The notes below the pieces were generated by a model. It was not told the DNA's origin. It searched no databases and saw only the letters and a list, made by a program, of their open reading frames with translations. Shown here in pieces: positions 9,759 to 19,945 of a stretch of 64,000 nt of DNA; the stretch's first letter is position 1, and every line of letters starts with the position of its first letter. The DNA is from Aestuariispira ectoiniformans. Its GTDB lineage: Bacteria; Pseudomonadota; Alphaproteobacteria; UBA8366; Aestuariispiraceae. Made by a program: the position numbers and the translations under genes. Location: the NCBI RefSeq assembly GCF_025136295.1, contig NZ_CP062788.1:2460501-2524500 (forward strand), written 5' to 3'.

Positions 9759-11315
9759 ATGTCGAAGGTGGCGCAAGAACAGCCCTACGACCTCGCAATT
9801 ATCGGCGGCGGTATTAATGGTGCGGGAATAGCGCGAGACGCAGCCGGGCGCGGCTTGTCCGTTTTCCTTTGCGAAAAGAATGATCTGGCGAGTGCGACGT
9901 CTTCGTCCAGCACGAAGTTGATTCATGGCGGGCTGCGCTATCTGGAACATTATGAGTTCCGTTTGGTGCGTGAGGCACTGAAGGAACGTGAGGTTCTCTT
10001 GCGGGCGGCTCCGCATATTATCTGGCCGCTGCGCTTTGTGCTGCCGCATGTGAAGGGCTTGCGCCCCGCATGGCTTATCCGTCTTGGTCTGTTTCTTTAT
10101 GACAATCTGGGCGGTCGGGAGATTCTTCCTGGTTCGGAGGGGATTCGTTTTGCCAATCATCCTTCCGGTAAGCCTCTGACCAAGGACCTGAAAAAGGGCT
10201 TTGTCTATTCCGACTGCTGGGTTCAGGATTCACGTTTGACGGTGTTGAACGCCATGGATGCCAGCCGGATGGGGGCTGAAATCCATACGCGTGAGGAATG
10301 CATCGAGGCACGTCGCGAGGGCGACCTCTGGCTTGTTCGCACGCGTCGCCAGGACAACGGCGAGGTCTCCGAAATCAAGGCACGAAGCCTTGTTAACGCG
10401 TCGGGCCCATGGTGTGCAGAGATTATTGAACAGACGCTGTCCTTGCACTCAAAGCGGCAGATACGTCTGGTAAAGGGCAGCCATATCGTCGTTCCCAGGC
10501 TGTTTGAGCACAACTACTGCTACATTTTCCAAAATCCCGATGGCCGAATTGTTTTCGCCATTCCCTATGAAAACGACTTCACGCTGGTCGGCACGACTGA
10601 CGTTGATTATCAGGGGAACCCGTCTGACACGAAGATATCGGGTGAGGAAGTCGATTATCTTTGTAAGTTGATCAATCAATATTTCGAAAAGAAAATCACT
10701 GCCGACGACGTCGTCTGGAATTACTCCGGCGTCCGTCCGCTTTATGGCGAGGATTCGGAAAACGCGTCTGCCGTGACCCGCGATTATACGCTGGACCTGG
10801 AAGGGGAAGGCGGGGAAGCGCCGCTGCTGAATATTTTCGGCGGCAAGATCACGACATACAGGAAACTGGCAGAGCATGCGATGCAAAAGCTGTCGGGCGC
10901 GCTGCATATTCCAGATAAACCCTGGACCGCAGGTGCCAAACTGCCGGGGGGTGATATCGGCGGTGTTGATTTCGACGGTTATGTCGAACAGGTAAAAGCA
11001 AAATACCCCTGGTTGCCGTCGGCGCTTGCCTATCGATATGCGAGAAATTACGGTACCCTGCTGGAAAAGATTGTGGGGGGAGCCACCAATTTGGAGGGCT
11101 TGGGGGAATGTCTCGGAGACGATCTCTTTGAGGCGGAAGTCAGCTATCTCATAAGCTGTGAATGGGCTCGCACTGCAGAGGATATTCTGTGGCGCCGTTC
11201 AAAACTTGGGCTGCATTTGTCTAAATCAACAATAAATAGATTGAACGCCTACATGTCGGCACAGAATGCCGATGTTTCGAAGGCTGTTTCAAAAGAAAAG
11301 AAGGTAAGTTCGTAA
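9759..11315 (+). CDS. glpD: Glycerol-3-phosphate dehydrogenase, aerobic FAD-dependent
   Basis: Oxidises glycerol 3-phosphate to dihydroxyacetone phosphate at the membrane, passing electrons to quinone. The FAD-binding motif LAIIGGGINGAGIARDA, the SSSSTKLIHGGLRYLE stretch and the C-terminal FGGKITTYRKLAE are diagnostic. The ATG at 9759 (MSKVAQEQ) is used. A TTG at 9747 is possible. The stop overlaps the next start as TAATG. It is the first gene of the glpDSTPQUV operon, an arrangement known from rhizobia in which the ABC importer for glycerol follows glpD. Confidence 0.96.
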   Translation: MSKVAQEQPYDLAIIGGGINGAGIARDAAGRGLSVFLCEKNDLASATSSSSTKLIHGGLRYLEHYEFRLVREALKEREVLLRAAPHIIWPLRFVLPHVKGLRPAWLIRLGLFLYDNLGGREILPGSEGIRFANHPSGKPLTKDLKKGFVYSDCWVQDSRLTVLNAMDASRMGAEIHTREECIEARREGDLWLVRTRRQDNGEVSEIKARSLVNASGPWCAEIIEQTLSLHSKRQIRLVKGSHIVVPRLFEHNYCYIFQNPDGRIVFAIPYENDFTLVGTTDVDYQGNPSDTKISGEEVDYLCKLINQYFEKKITADDVVWNYSGVRPLYGEDSENASAVTRDYTLDLEGEGGEAPLLNIFGGKITTYRKLAEHAMQKLSGALHIPDKPWTAGAKLPGGDIGGVDFDGYVEQVKAKYPWLPSALAYRYARNYGTLLEKIVGGATNLEGLGECLGDDLFEAEVSYLISCEWARTAEDILWRRSKLGLHLSKSTINRLNAYMSAQNADVSKAVSKEKKVSS

Positions 11316-12412
11316 TGACTCTGGTCCTGGAAAACCTGACCAAGTCCGTGGACGGGGAGGAATATCTAACCGATATTTCCATGACGTTGGAACCTGGGAG
11401 TTTCAACGTACTTCTCGGGCGAACGCTCGCGGGCAAAACGACGCTGATGCGCCTGATGGCTGGCCTGGACCAGCCAACATCCGGCCGTGTGCTGATGAAC
11501 GGCATCGATGTGACCGGTCTGCCGGTGCAAAAGCGCAATGTCGCCATGGTCTATCAGCAGTTCATCAACTATCCGTCGTTGACGGTCTATAACAACATTG
11601 CGTCGCCGCTTAAACTGGCGCGTATCCCCAAGGACGATATAGACCGGCGCGTCCGCGAGACTGCGGAACTGATGCATATCGAGCATCTGCTGGACCGCCT
11701 GCCGCAGGAACTTTCCGGTGGCCAGCAGCAGCGTTGTGCAATGGCGCGTGCCATGGTCAAGGATTGCTCCATCCTGCTGCTCGATGAGCCGCTCGTGAAC
11801 CTCGACTACAAATTGCGTGAGGAATTGCGCGAGGAAATCCCGAACATGCTGAAAGGCCGGGAAACCATCGTGGTCTATGCCAGTACGGAACCGGCAGAGG
11901 CATTGCTGCTGGGCGGGAAGACGGCCGTTCTGCATGAAGGCCGCCTGCTGCAATTCGGTCCGGCGACCAGTGTGTTCCATAATCCGGGGTCCGTTCAGGT
12001 CGGCAATATCTTCTCCGACCCGCCGATCAATTTCGTGGATGCCGAAGTGGATGGAAATCACATTCGGCTCGGCACCGGGCAGATGATCGAGAAGACCGGC
12101 CACCTGACCGACCTGCCGCAGGGCAGTTGCACGGTCGGCGTCCGCGCCAACCATCTCGGCATGTCCCAGAGCAGTGACAATGATATTGCAATGCAGGGGC
12201 AGGTTGAACTGGCGGAGATCACCGGCTCGGAAACCTTTGTCCATGTTCATTACAACGACGTTTCCTGGGTGATCCAGGAGGAGGGCGTTCACGACCCGCG
12301 TCTGGGCGACAATGTCACCTTTTATGTTGATCCCGCACGGCTGTTCGTTTTCGAACGCCGCGGCAATCTGATTGCCGCGCCGACAGTCGGCGGCAATGCC
12401 CGGTTGAGTTAG
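11315..12412 (+). CDS. glpS: Glycerol ABC transporter ATP-binding subunit GlpS
   Basis: One of two ATPases of the glycerol importer: an ABC domain (residues 1-230) plus a C-terminal regulatory domain of the MalK/UgpC type. Walker A is GRTLAGKTT (about 35-43), Q-loop VYQQFINYPS, signature LSGGQQQR (133-140) and Walker B SILLLDEP are present. The H-loop, normally THDQ, reads STEP, with Thr191 in place of the switch His. This defect complements the one in GlpT (see finding). It is coupled to glpD by a TAATG overlap, and glpT begins 12 nt after its stop. Confidence 0.92.
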   Translation: MTLVLENLTKSVDGEEYLTDISMTLEPGSFNVLLGRTLAGKTTLMRLMAGLDQPTSGRVLMNGIDVTGLPVQKRNVAMVYQQFINYPSLTVYNNIASPLKLARIPKDDIDRRVRETAELMHIEHLLDRLPQELSGGQQQRCAMARAMVKDCSILLLDEPLVNLDYKLREELREEIPNMLKGRETIVVYASTEPAEALLLGGKTAVLHEGRLLQFGPATSVFHNPGSVQVGNIFSDPPINFVDAEVDGNHIRLGTGQMIEKTGHLTDLPQGSCTVGVRANHLGMSQSSDNDIAMQGQVELAEITGSETFVHVHYNDVSWVIQEEGVHDPRLGDNVTFYVDPARLFVFERRGNLIAAPTVGGNARLS

Positions 12413-12424
12413 GGAGAGCGCATA

Positions 12425-13510
12425 ATGGCACGTATTGATTTGAAAGAGCTTGCGCATTCCTATCTGCCGGACCCGCAGTCCGAAGACGATTATGCGCTGC
12501 GCCGTATGAACCATGTCTGGGAAGATGGCAGTGCCTATGCGCTGTTGGGCCCGTCCGGTTGCGGCAAGACAACCCTGTTGAACATCATCTCGGGTCTGCG
12601 GACACCGTCCGAAGGGCAGGTTCTGTTTGACGACAAGGACGTCACGCGTCTGCCGCCGGAAGCACGAAATATTGCGCAGGTTTTCCAGTTCCCGGTCATC
12701 TACGACACCATGACGGTCTACGATAACCTGGCTTTCCCGCTGCGCAATCGCGGCGTGGCCGAGGCGCAGGTCGATGCGCGTGTGCGTGAGATCGCAGGGA
12801 TGCTGGACCTGGATGACGCGTTGAAGCACAAGGCAAAGGGCCTTGGTGCAGAGGCAAAACAGACGATTTCGCTGGGCCGGGGCCTGGTGCGCGACGATGT
12901 GGCGGCGATCCTTTTCGACGAACCGCTCACAGTGATCGACCCGCATCTGAAATGGCACCTGCGTCGCAAGTTGAAGGAAATCCACAAAAAGACCGATGTG
13001 ACCATGGTCTATGTGACCCACGACCAGGTGGAGGCACTGACCTTCGCCGACAAGGTTGTCGTCATGTATGACGGTCAGGTGGTGCAGTTGGGAACGCCTC
13101 AGGAGTTGTTTGAAAATCCGCAGCATACCTTTGTCGGCTATTTCATCGGCAGCCCGGGTATGAACCTGATGGCCTGCGGGCTTGAGGGGGATTGCGCGGT
13201 TGTTGATGGCATTGCCATTCCGCTTGATCCTGCTGTCCGTGCGAAGGCGGAAAAAGCCGGTGGCACCCTGGAAATCGGCATCCGGCCGGAATTTCTGACG
13301 CTGGATACTGCTGCAGATGCGCAGGGGATTCCTGTATCCATCACCCGGGTCGAAGACCTGGGGCAATACCAGATCGCGACCGTGACTTTCGGTAATCAGA
13401 AGCTGCGTGTGAAGCTCTCCGAAGATCAGCATGTAAGCGGCACCGAGGGCAAGCTGTCCTTCCCGACGGAATGGACGAAGCTTTACTCAGACAGCCGGTT
13501 GGTTGCGTAA
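12425..13510 (+). CDS. glpT: Glycerol ABC transporter ATP-binding subunit GlpT
   Basis: Second ATPase of the glycerol importer, 361 residues, MalK-like with a C-terminal regulatory domain. It should not be confused with the unrelated MFS glycerol-3-phosphate antiporter also called GlpT. Walker A GPSGCGKTT (42-50), Q-loop VFQFPVIYD, Walker B AILFDEP and H-loop VYVTHDQVEA with His199 are intact. The signature is degenerate: where LSGGQ is expected the protein reads LGAEA (140-144), followed by KQTISLGRGL. It probably pairs with GlpS as a heterodimer. A good ribosome site (GGGAGAG) precedes the ATG. Confidence 0.92.
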   Translation: MARIDLKELAHSYLPDPQSEDDYALRRMNHVWEDGSAYALLGPSGCGKTTLLNIISGLRTPSEGQVLFDDKDVTRLPPEARNIAQVFQFPVIYDTMTVYDNLAFPLRNRGVAEAQVDARVREIAGMLDLDDALKHKAKGLGAEAKQTISLGRGLVRDDVAAILFDEPLTVIDPHLKWHLRRKLKEIHKKTDVTMVYVTHDQVEALTFADKVVVMYDGQVVQLGTPQELFENPQHTFVGYFIGSPGMNLMACGLEGDCAVVDGIAIPLDPAVRAKAEKAGGTLEIGIRPEFLTLDTAADAQGIPVSITRVEDLGQYQIATVTFGNQKLRVKLSEDQHVSGTEGKLSFPTEWTKLYSDSRLVA

Positions 13511-13524
13511 GGGGAGGCGGAACA

Positions 13525-14396
<872 letters not shown>

Positions 14397-14397
<1 letters not shown>

Positions 14398-15194
14398 TGA
14401 AAAAGCGTTATCTCGCTCTTTACGTCTATGTCCTGTTCCTGTTGGTGCCGATCTATTGGCTGATCAACATGTCCCTGAAGACCAACCAGGAAATCCTGGG
14501 GACCTTCACCCTTTGGCCGGACGCGTTGACCTTTGCCAACTACATGACGATCTTCACCGATCCGGCGTGGTACTCGGGCTATATCAACTCGATCATCTAT
14601 GTGGTCACCAACGTGATTATCTCGCTGTCGGTGGCGCTGCCTGCGGCTTATGCCTTTTCGCGCTTCCGCTTTACCGGTGACAGCCATCTCTTCTTCTGGC
14701 TGTTGACCAACCGTATGGCGCCTCCGGCGGTCTTCCTGCTGCCTTTCTTCCAGCTTTATTCCAGTGTCGGCCTGTTTGATACGCATATCGCAGTGGCAAT
14801 TTCCCACTGTCTGTTCAACGTGCCGCTGGCGGTCTGGATCCTGGAAGGCTTTATGTCGGGTGTGCCGCGTGAGATCGACGAGACGGCCTATATTGACGGA
14901 TACAGTTTCCCGCGTTTCTTCACTACCATCTTCCTGCCGCTGATCCGTTCCGGCATTGGTGTGACGGCATTCTTCTGCTTCATGTTCAGCTGGGTGGAAC
15001 TGCTGCTGGCGCGGACGCTGACGTCGGTCAATGCAAAGCCGATCGTAGCAACCATGACGCGGACGGTCTCGGCCTCCGGGCTGGACTGGGGCGTGCTGGC
15101 TGCGGCCGGTGTGCTGACCATCGTGCCGGGCGCGCTCGTGATCTGGTTTGTACGTAACTACATCGCCAAGGGCTTTGCCCTGGGCCGCGTGTAA
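14397..15194 (+). CDS. glpQ: Glycerol ABC transporter permease GlpQ
   Basis: Second permease, 265 residues, MalG/UgpE group, with six predicted transmembrane segments. The EAA loop reads IDETAYIDGYSFPRFFTTIFLP. It should form the translocation pore with GlpP. This is not the glycerophosphodiesterase that shares the name GlpQ. It is coupled to glpP by a one-base TAATG overlap and followed 15 nt later by glpU. Confidence 0.92.
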
Positions 15195-15209
15195 GGGGAG
15201 GAACAAGAT

Positions 15210-15608
15210 ATGCAATGGATGGCTTGGACCCCTGTTACGGCAGCTTTCTTTGTCACAATCGTGCTGATCTTGGTGGGGATGACGGTCTGGCAGATGGCAT
15301 CTCCCTCGGTGGCCCGCAAAGGCTTTCTGCCGATTGAGACCCATCGCGGTGACAGGTTGTTCATCTCGCTGTTGGGCAGCGCCTTTATTCACCTGGCCTG
15401 GCTGACGTTTACCGAAACGCCGGTAACCGGCATTCCGTCGGCGACCCTGTTCCTCGGTGTCGAGGCGGTTGCCGACAGCCTTGGTGTGGTGACGACAGAG
15501 ATCGAATCCTACAGCGATGCGATGTCTGAAATTCTCTCTGATCACTCGGTGATCGGCGCCTTTGAAATCGCAATTGTATGGGTCTTCGCGGTGTTCCGCT
15601 GGGGCTGA
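15210..15608 (+). CDS. glpU: Small membrane protein GlpU (DUF2160), enlarged
   Basis: A 132-residue membrane protein that accompanies glycerol ABC importers. The N-terminal MQWMAWTPVTAAFFVTIVLI helix, the loop RKGFLPIETHRGDRLFISLL and the final VFAVFRWG match DUF2160. Members that I recall are about 85-95 residues with three helices. Here about 40 extra, mostly polar residues (roughly residues 68-110, including GVVTTEIESYSDAMSEILSD) sit between the second and last helix. Its function in transport is not established. Position in the operon and motifs make the identity firm. Confidence 0.85.
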   Translation: MQWMAWTPVTAAFFVTIVLILVGMTVWQMASPSVARKGFLPIETHRGDRLFISLLGSAFIHLAWLTFTETPVTGIPSATLFLGVEAVADSLGVVTTEIESYSDAMSEILSDHSVIGAFEIAIVWVFAVFRWG

Positions 15609-15626
15609 TGCTTAAGAATTCGGGAG

Positions 15627-15652
15627 CCGGGGGGCGACGCCTTCCCCCACCG
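15627..15652 (+). other. Possible intercistronic hairpin, glpU-glpV
   Basis: The 109-nt gap between glpU and glpV contains a G-run and C-run patch that can fold (CCGGGGG with CCCCC...CCGG arms). There is no T-run. It may serve as an mRNA-stability or processing element ahead of the binding-protein gene. Confidence 0.3.
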
Positions 15653-15717
15653 GCGACCGCCCGAAGCCAGTTTGGCGAACAGGGAAATAAAAGGAAGGCT
15701 TCATGGGAGGTTCTGTA

Positions 15718-17475
15718 ATGACAATGTTATCCAGAACAAAGTTTAGTAAAGGCCTGCTGGGTGGGGTCGGCGGCGCTGCTTTGGCGTTGACGGTAGCCAT
15801 GTCTCCGGCACAGGCAGACCAGTATATGGATGCTGCTAAAAAGTGGGTTGATAGTGAGTTCAACCCGTCGACGCTCAGCAAGGAAGAGCAGCTCAAGGAA
15901 CTGGAATGGTTCATTCAAGCGTCCAAGCCGTATCGCGGCATGGAAATCAAGGTGGTTTCCGAAACCATTGCGACGCATGAATATGAATCCAAGGTTCTGG
16001 CCAAGGCGTTCTCTGAAATCACCGGCATCAAGTTGACCCACGATCTGATCGGTGAAGGTGACGTGATCGAAAAGCTGCAGACCGAAATGCAATCCGGCCG
16101 CAGCATTTACGATGCCTACATCAACGACTCCGACCTGATCGGTACGCACTCGCGTTACCACAAGGTTGTTCCGCTGAGCGATTATATGGCGGGTGAGGGT
16201 AAAGACGTTACCCTGCCGACGCTGGATATCGACGACTTCATCGGGACGTCCTTTACGACCGGTCCGGATGGCAAGCTCTATCAGCTTCCTGACCAGCAGT
16301 TCGCGAACCTTTACTGGTTCCGCTATGACTGGTTCCAGCGTCCCGAGCTGAAAGCCAAGTTCAAGGAAATCTACGGTTACGACCTGGGTGTTCCGGTGAA
16401 CTGGTCTGCTTATGAAGACATTGCAGAGTTCTTCTCCAAGCATGTGAAGGAAATCGACGGTCAGCCGGTCTATGGTCACATGGACTATGGCAAGAAAGAC
16501 CCGTCCCTCGGCTGGCGCTTTACCGATGCATGGCTGTCCATGGCCGGTGCCGGTGACAAGGGCATTCCGAACGGCCTGCCGGTCGATGAATGGGGTATTC
16601 GCGTTGAAGGTTGCGCACCGGCTGGTGCCAGCGTTGAACGTGGTGGTGCGACCAACGGCCCGGCTGCGGTCTATGCGCTGACCAAATATCGTGACTGGCT
16701 GAAAGAATATGCGCCGCCCGAAGCTGCGGGCATGACCTTTGGCGAAGCCGGTCCGGTCCCCGCACAGGGCAACATCGCCCAGCAGATCTTCTGGTACACC
16801 GCCTTCACCGAAGCAATGACCAAAGACGGCCTGCCGGTGGTAAACGAGGACGGCACGCCGAAATGGCGTATGGCACCGTCCCCGCACGGTCCGTATTGGG
16901 AAGAAGGCATGAAGCTCGGTTATCAGGACACCGGTTCCTGGACCCTGATGAAAGACACCGATCCGGTGCGTCGTAAGGCAGCCTGGCTCTATGCTCAGTT
17001 CACCGTTTCCAAAACGGTTTCCCTGAAAAAACTGCTGGTTGGTCTGACCCCGATCCGTGAGTCCGATCTGCAGTCCCAGGCGATGACCGACGTGGCACCG
17101 AAACTGGGTGGTCTGGTCGAATTCTATCGCAGCCCGGCCCGCGTGGCCTGGACGCCGACCGGCACCAACGTTCCTGACTATCCGAAGCTGGCTCAGCTCT
17201 GGTGGCAGAACGTGGCCGAAGCGGTGACGGAAGAAAAGACCCCGCAGCAGGCGATGGACAACCTTGCCGAAGGTATGGACAAGGTTATGAAGCGTCTGGA
17301 GCGTGCCAAGATCGGTGGCGAATGCGCACCGAAACTGAACAAGAAACGTGAAGCATCCTATTGGCTCGAAAAGCCGGGCGCGCCGAAGGCGAAACTGGCC
17401 AACGAAAAGCCGCAGGGTGAAACCGTTCCTTACGACGACCTGCTTCAGGCCTGGAAAGAAGGGCGCGTGCGCTAA
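15718..17475 (+). CDS. glpV: Glycerol ABC transporter solute-binding protein GlpV
   Basis: A periplasmic binding protein of 585 residues, long for the cluster-B sugar-binding fold but normal for GlpV. The start at 15718 has GGGAGG 7 nt upstream and gives a signal peptide ending SPAQADQ. Inside, EGDVIEKLQTEMQSGRSIYDAY and LPDQQFANLYWFRYDWF are visible. It delivers glycerol to GlpPQ and is the last gene of the operon. A terminator follows at 17501. Confidence 0.92.
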   Translation: MTMLSRTKFSKGLLGGVGGAALALTVAMSPAQADQYMDAAKKWVDSEFNPSTLSKEEQLKELEWFIQASKPYRGMEIKVVSETIATHEYESKVLAKAFSEITGIKLTHDLIGEGDVIEKLQTEMQSGRSIYDAYINDSDLIGTHSRYHKVVPLSDYMAGEGKDVTLPTLDIDDFIGTSFTTGPDGKLYQLPDQQFANLYWFRYDWFQRPELKAKFKEIYGYDLGVPVNWSAYEDIAEFFSKHVKEIDGQPVYGHMDYGKKDPSLGWRFTDAWLSMAGAGDKGIPNGLPVDEWGIRVEGCAPAGASVERGGATNGPAAVYALTKYRDWLKEYAPPEAAGMTFGEAGPVPAQGNIAQQIFWYTAFTEAMTKDGLPVVNEDGTPKWRMAPSPHGPYWEEGMKLGYQDTGSWTLMKDTDPVRRKAAWLYAQFTVSKTVSLKKLLVGLTPIRESDLQSQAMTDVAPKLGGLVEFYRSPARVAWTPTGTNVPDYPKLAQLWWQNVAEAVTEEKTPQQAMDNLAEGMDKVMKRLERAKIGGECAPKLNKKREASYWLEKPGAPKAKLANEKPQGETVPYDDLLQAWKEGRVR

Positions 17476-17500
17476 GCGCATCCGTTCGACAGCTTTAAGC

Positions 17501-17536
17501 AAAAGGGAGGCGGCCTCTTTCGGGGCCGCCTCTTTT
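17501..17536 (+). terminator. Rho-independent terminator of the glp operon
   Basis: A 9-bp stem GAGGCGGCC / GGCCGCCTC (17507-17515 and 17524-17532) is flanked by an A-run and a T-run, so it could work in both directions. It lies 31 nt after the glpV stop. Confidence 0.85.
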
Positions 17537-17635
17537 CTATGTGCGGGGTTGCTTCGCAAGTCAGGTGCATTCTGCTACCATGGAACAAAGTCGTATCAGT
17601 GACTTATAACTCCAGGAAATATGAAGGGGTGCGTT

Positions 17636-19945
17636 ATGGGCGGGGTCCAGCATTTGATGAGCGCAAAAGCATGGCGGATCGGTATCGGCGCTGCCGTCGT
17701 GGCGATGATGGCGGGATGTGCGCCGGTAGAGACCCCGACGCTGAACGATCAATATGTGAGTGACCTGGCGTCCGCAGGCTCCTTCACCGGGGTCGAGGGC
17801 CGCATTATCACGGATAATGACGCTGCCTTTCAGGCCAAGCTGGACCTGATCCGACGGGCAGAGAAATCCATCGACGCCATGTATTACATCTATGCCGATG
17901 ACCTTTCGTCATCCGTTATGAGCATGGCATTGCTGGATGCAGCAAAACGTGGCGTAAAGGTAAGGCTTCTGGTCGATTATCTGACGAATTACAGCCGCTT
18001 GGACCATTTTTCGATGATGGAACGTGAGGCCCGCAAATCCGGTGGGGACCTGGAAGTGCGGTTCTTTAACCGCCCGACACGGAATATTATCAAGAATGCG
18101 GCTTATCTGACGTCCGGCTGTGTAGGTACCTCCCTTGATGCGCCGGACCGGGCCTGTTCACAGGCCAAGACGGCCAACATTGATGCTTTTTTTGCTGGTG
18201 AGAAAATCGACGGCGTTGAGGCCAAATCCCTTAACATTTCCAATCGCAACACGGGGTTCTCCGGTATTTTCCTATCCGGTCTTTACGCCAAGGAACCGGA
18301 TGTCATGGCCTATGCGGTAACAGCCGGGCAGGGGATCGACCCTGACGCTGCCATGTCAGGCGGGCCGCAATTGAGCGACGAGGACAAAGACAAGCTTGCA
18401 GAACTTGGAAAGCTTTACTGGCATGCCAAAACCGGGTCGGGATTTTCCGGCCTTGTGGCACGGGTGAAACTGGGGCTCGCCTTTACCCTTTACGGTGACA
18501 CGATTGATCCCGTGTTTAACCAGTTTACCGCGGTGATACCGTCTGAAACACCAGATGCGGATGCCGCAGCCCGCGATTGGGAATATTTCACTCAGTTCCT
18601 GCATCATAAATTCTTATTGGTGGATGGCCGATGGGTGCAACTTGGCGGTCGCAATGTGGAGGATTCCTACCACATGCATCCGACCGAGCTGACCCATAAA
18701 TATGTGTTTATGGACACTGATCTGAACGCGGACCTGGGACAGCAGACGCAACTTGGTGACACGTTCGAACGGATCTGGGGTTTCCGGACAATGGTGGCGG
18801 GGCTGGACGAAATCCGCCAGCACGCGCCGAACGAGATCGTGGCCAACCTTCATGCTTGGAATGCGGCGCAGGAAACCTGCAAGGGGCAGGGAGATCAGGA
18901 GATGGTCGCGACTTGCACCGGTGTCCTATTTGCAGGCAAGGCGGAAAGCCTGGACCAGCGGGAGGATGCCGCCTATGCCCGTATGCTGGACAACGCGGCG
19001 ACCTATAAGAACAGATATGAACCGGCAACGGCCGGTGCCTGGCCGTCGATTGCGCTGCCCGTCGGGGCCGAGCTGACCTATCTGGAAAACCTTACCTTGA
19101 AACGGGATGCCAGAACAGGAGCGTTGCAACGCCAGTTCGACACGACAAACGGGCGTGAGTTGCAGGAGAACAAACATATCCATGCACTTTGGCTTTCCGC
19201 TATGAAAACCACTTGTCAGCAGTCCTATCTGGATGGGCGGACCCGGCGCGTCGTCCTGCATAATGCCTATTTCTTCCCGTCGTCCAATTTCATAAGTGCA
19301 CTGGCCAAGATGATTGACGGTACGTGGAATTGCGGGAATGTCGATATTATGGTTTTGACCAATTCGCTGGACACGACGGACCTCAGTATAGTCAATCTCT
19401 TTGCCCGGCATGGGACGAAGGCATTTTCGGAATACTACCGGGATCACCGCTCACCGGACCGTGGCGCGCGCGTCCGCTATCTGGAATATGTGCGTGATCC
19501 GAACGGGCCGTGGTTGTCCCTGCATTCCAAGGTGATGGTCATTGGCGATTATCTTTTTGTGGGCTCCGCCAATACCGACGTGCGCAGTTATGTGATGGAT
19601 ACGAATAACGGTTTCCTGATCCGTAATGCGCCAGAATTGGTGAATGCCTATCTTGAATTTGTAGATGGTCTTGCAGGAGACCCGGATCGTGTTCGCTACA
19701 GAACCGCCTATTTCGCGGCAACTCCCCGCGAACAGATTCTGGAGGAAGACATTGTGTCCCTTCGTCAGATGCTCAAGAAATACCGGGCAGATCGCTGGAT
19801 CAATGAAGAGCAGGTCAAGAAGCTGGAGCAACAGGCGGTCCAGTCTCTGAACGAAACCTATGCCCTGACGAAGAAGCTGCTGACCCGCGCCCCCGGCGCA
19901 AAGGAAGCCGCAGAGGCCTTCAATCGCAAGTTCAAACCGATCTAG
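17636..19945 (+). CDS. Phospholipase-D-superfamily lipoprotein, cardiolipin-synthase-C-like
   Basis: A large (about 769 residues) lipoprotein with a signal ending MMAGC. Two PLD half-sites are seen. The first, HHKFLLVDGRW followed by LGGRNVEDSY (from about residue 323), is the canonical HxKx4D with the GGRN variant known in ClsC/YmdC proteins. The second, LHSKVMVIGDYLFVGSAN (from about residue 629), has Gly where Asp is expected and Asp one place later. An early IDAMYYIYADDLS is also typical. ClsC makes cardiolipin from phosphatidylglycerol and phosphatidylethanolamine, but the activity here is unproven. The start at 17636 is favoured by AAGGGG upstream; 17621 is possible. It overlaps the convergent kinase gene by 4 nt. 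Confidence 0.75.
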   Translation: MGGVQHLMSAKAWRIGIGAAVVAMMAGCAPVETPTLNDQYVSDLASAGSFTGVEGRIITDNDAAFQAKLDLIRRAEKSIDAMYYIYADDLSSSVMSMALLDAAKRGVKVRLLVDYLTNYSRLDHFSMMEREARKSGGDLEVRFFNRPTRNIIKNAAYLTSGCVGTSLDAPDRACSQAKTANIDAFFAGEKIDGVEAKSLNISNRNTGFSGIFLSGLYAKEPDVMAYAVTAGQGIDPDAAMSGGPQLSDEDKDKLAELGKLYWHAKTGSGFSGLVARVKLGLAFTLYGDTIDPVFNQFTAVIPSETPDADAAARDWEYFTQFLHHKFLLVDGRWVQLGGRNVEDSYHMHPTELTHKYVFMDTDLNADLGQQTQLGDTFERIWGFRTMVAGLDEIRQHAPNEIVANLHAWNAAQETCKGQGDQEMVATCTGVLFAGKAESLDQREDAAYARMLDNAATYKNRYEPATAGAWPSIALPVGAELTYLENLTLKRDARTGALQRQFDTTNGRELQENKHIHALWLSAMKTTCQQSYLDGRTRRVVLHNAYFFPSSNFISALAKMIDGTWNCGNVDIMVLTNSLDTTDLSIVNLFARHGTKAFSEYYRDHRSPDRGARVRYLEYVRDPNGPWLSLHSKVMVIGDYLFVGSANTDVRSYVMDTNNGFLIRNAPELVNAYLEFVDGLAGDPDRVRYRTAYFAATPREQILEEDIVSLRQMLKKYRADRWINEEQVKKLEQQAVQSLNETYALTKKLLTRAPGAKEAAEAFNRKFKPI

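Noticed and set aside
11366-13432. A 688-codon open frame on the minus strand across glpS and glpT
   Set aside because: It is exactly antisense to two genes with unmistakable ABC motifs. Its translation is rich in His, Arg, Gln and Asp with no domain pattern, as expected from the complement of GC-biased codons.
15727-17559. A 610-codon open frame on the minus strand
   Set aside because: It is antisense to glpV, which has a signal peptide and family motifs. No ribosome site or domain is seen.
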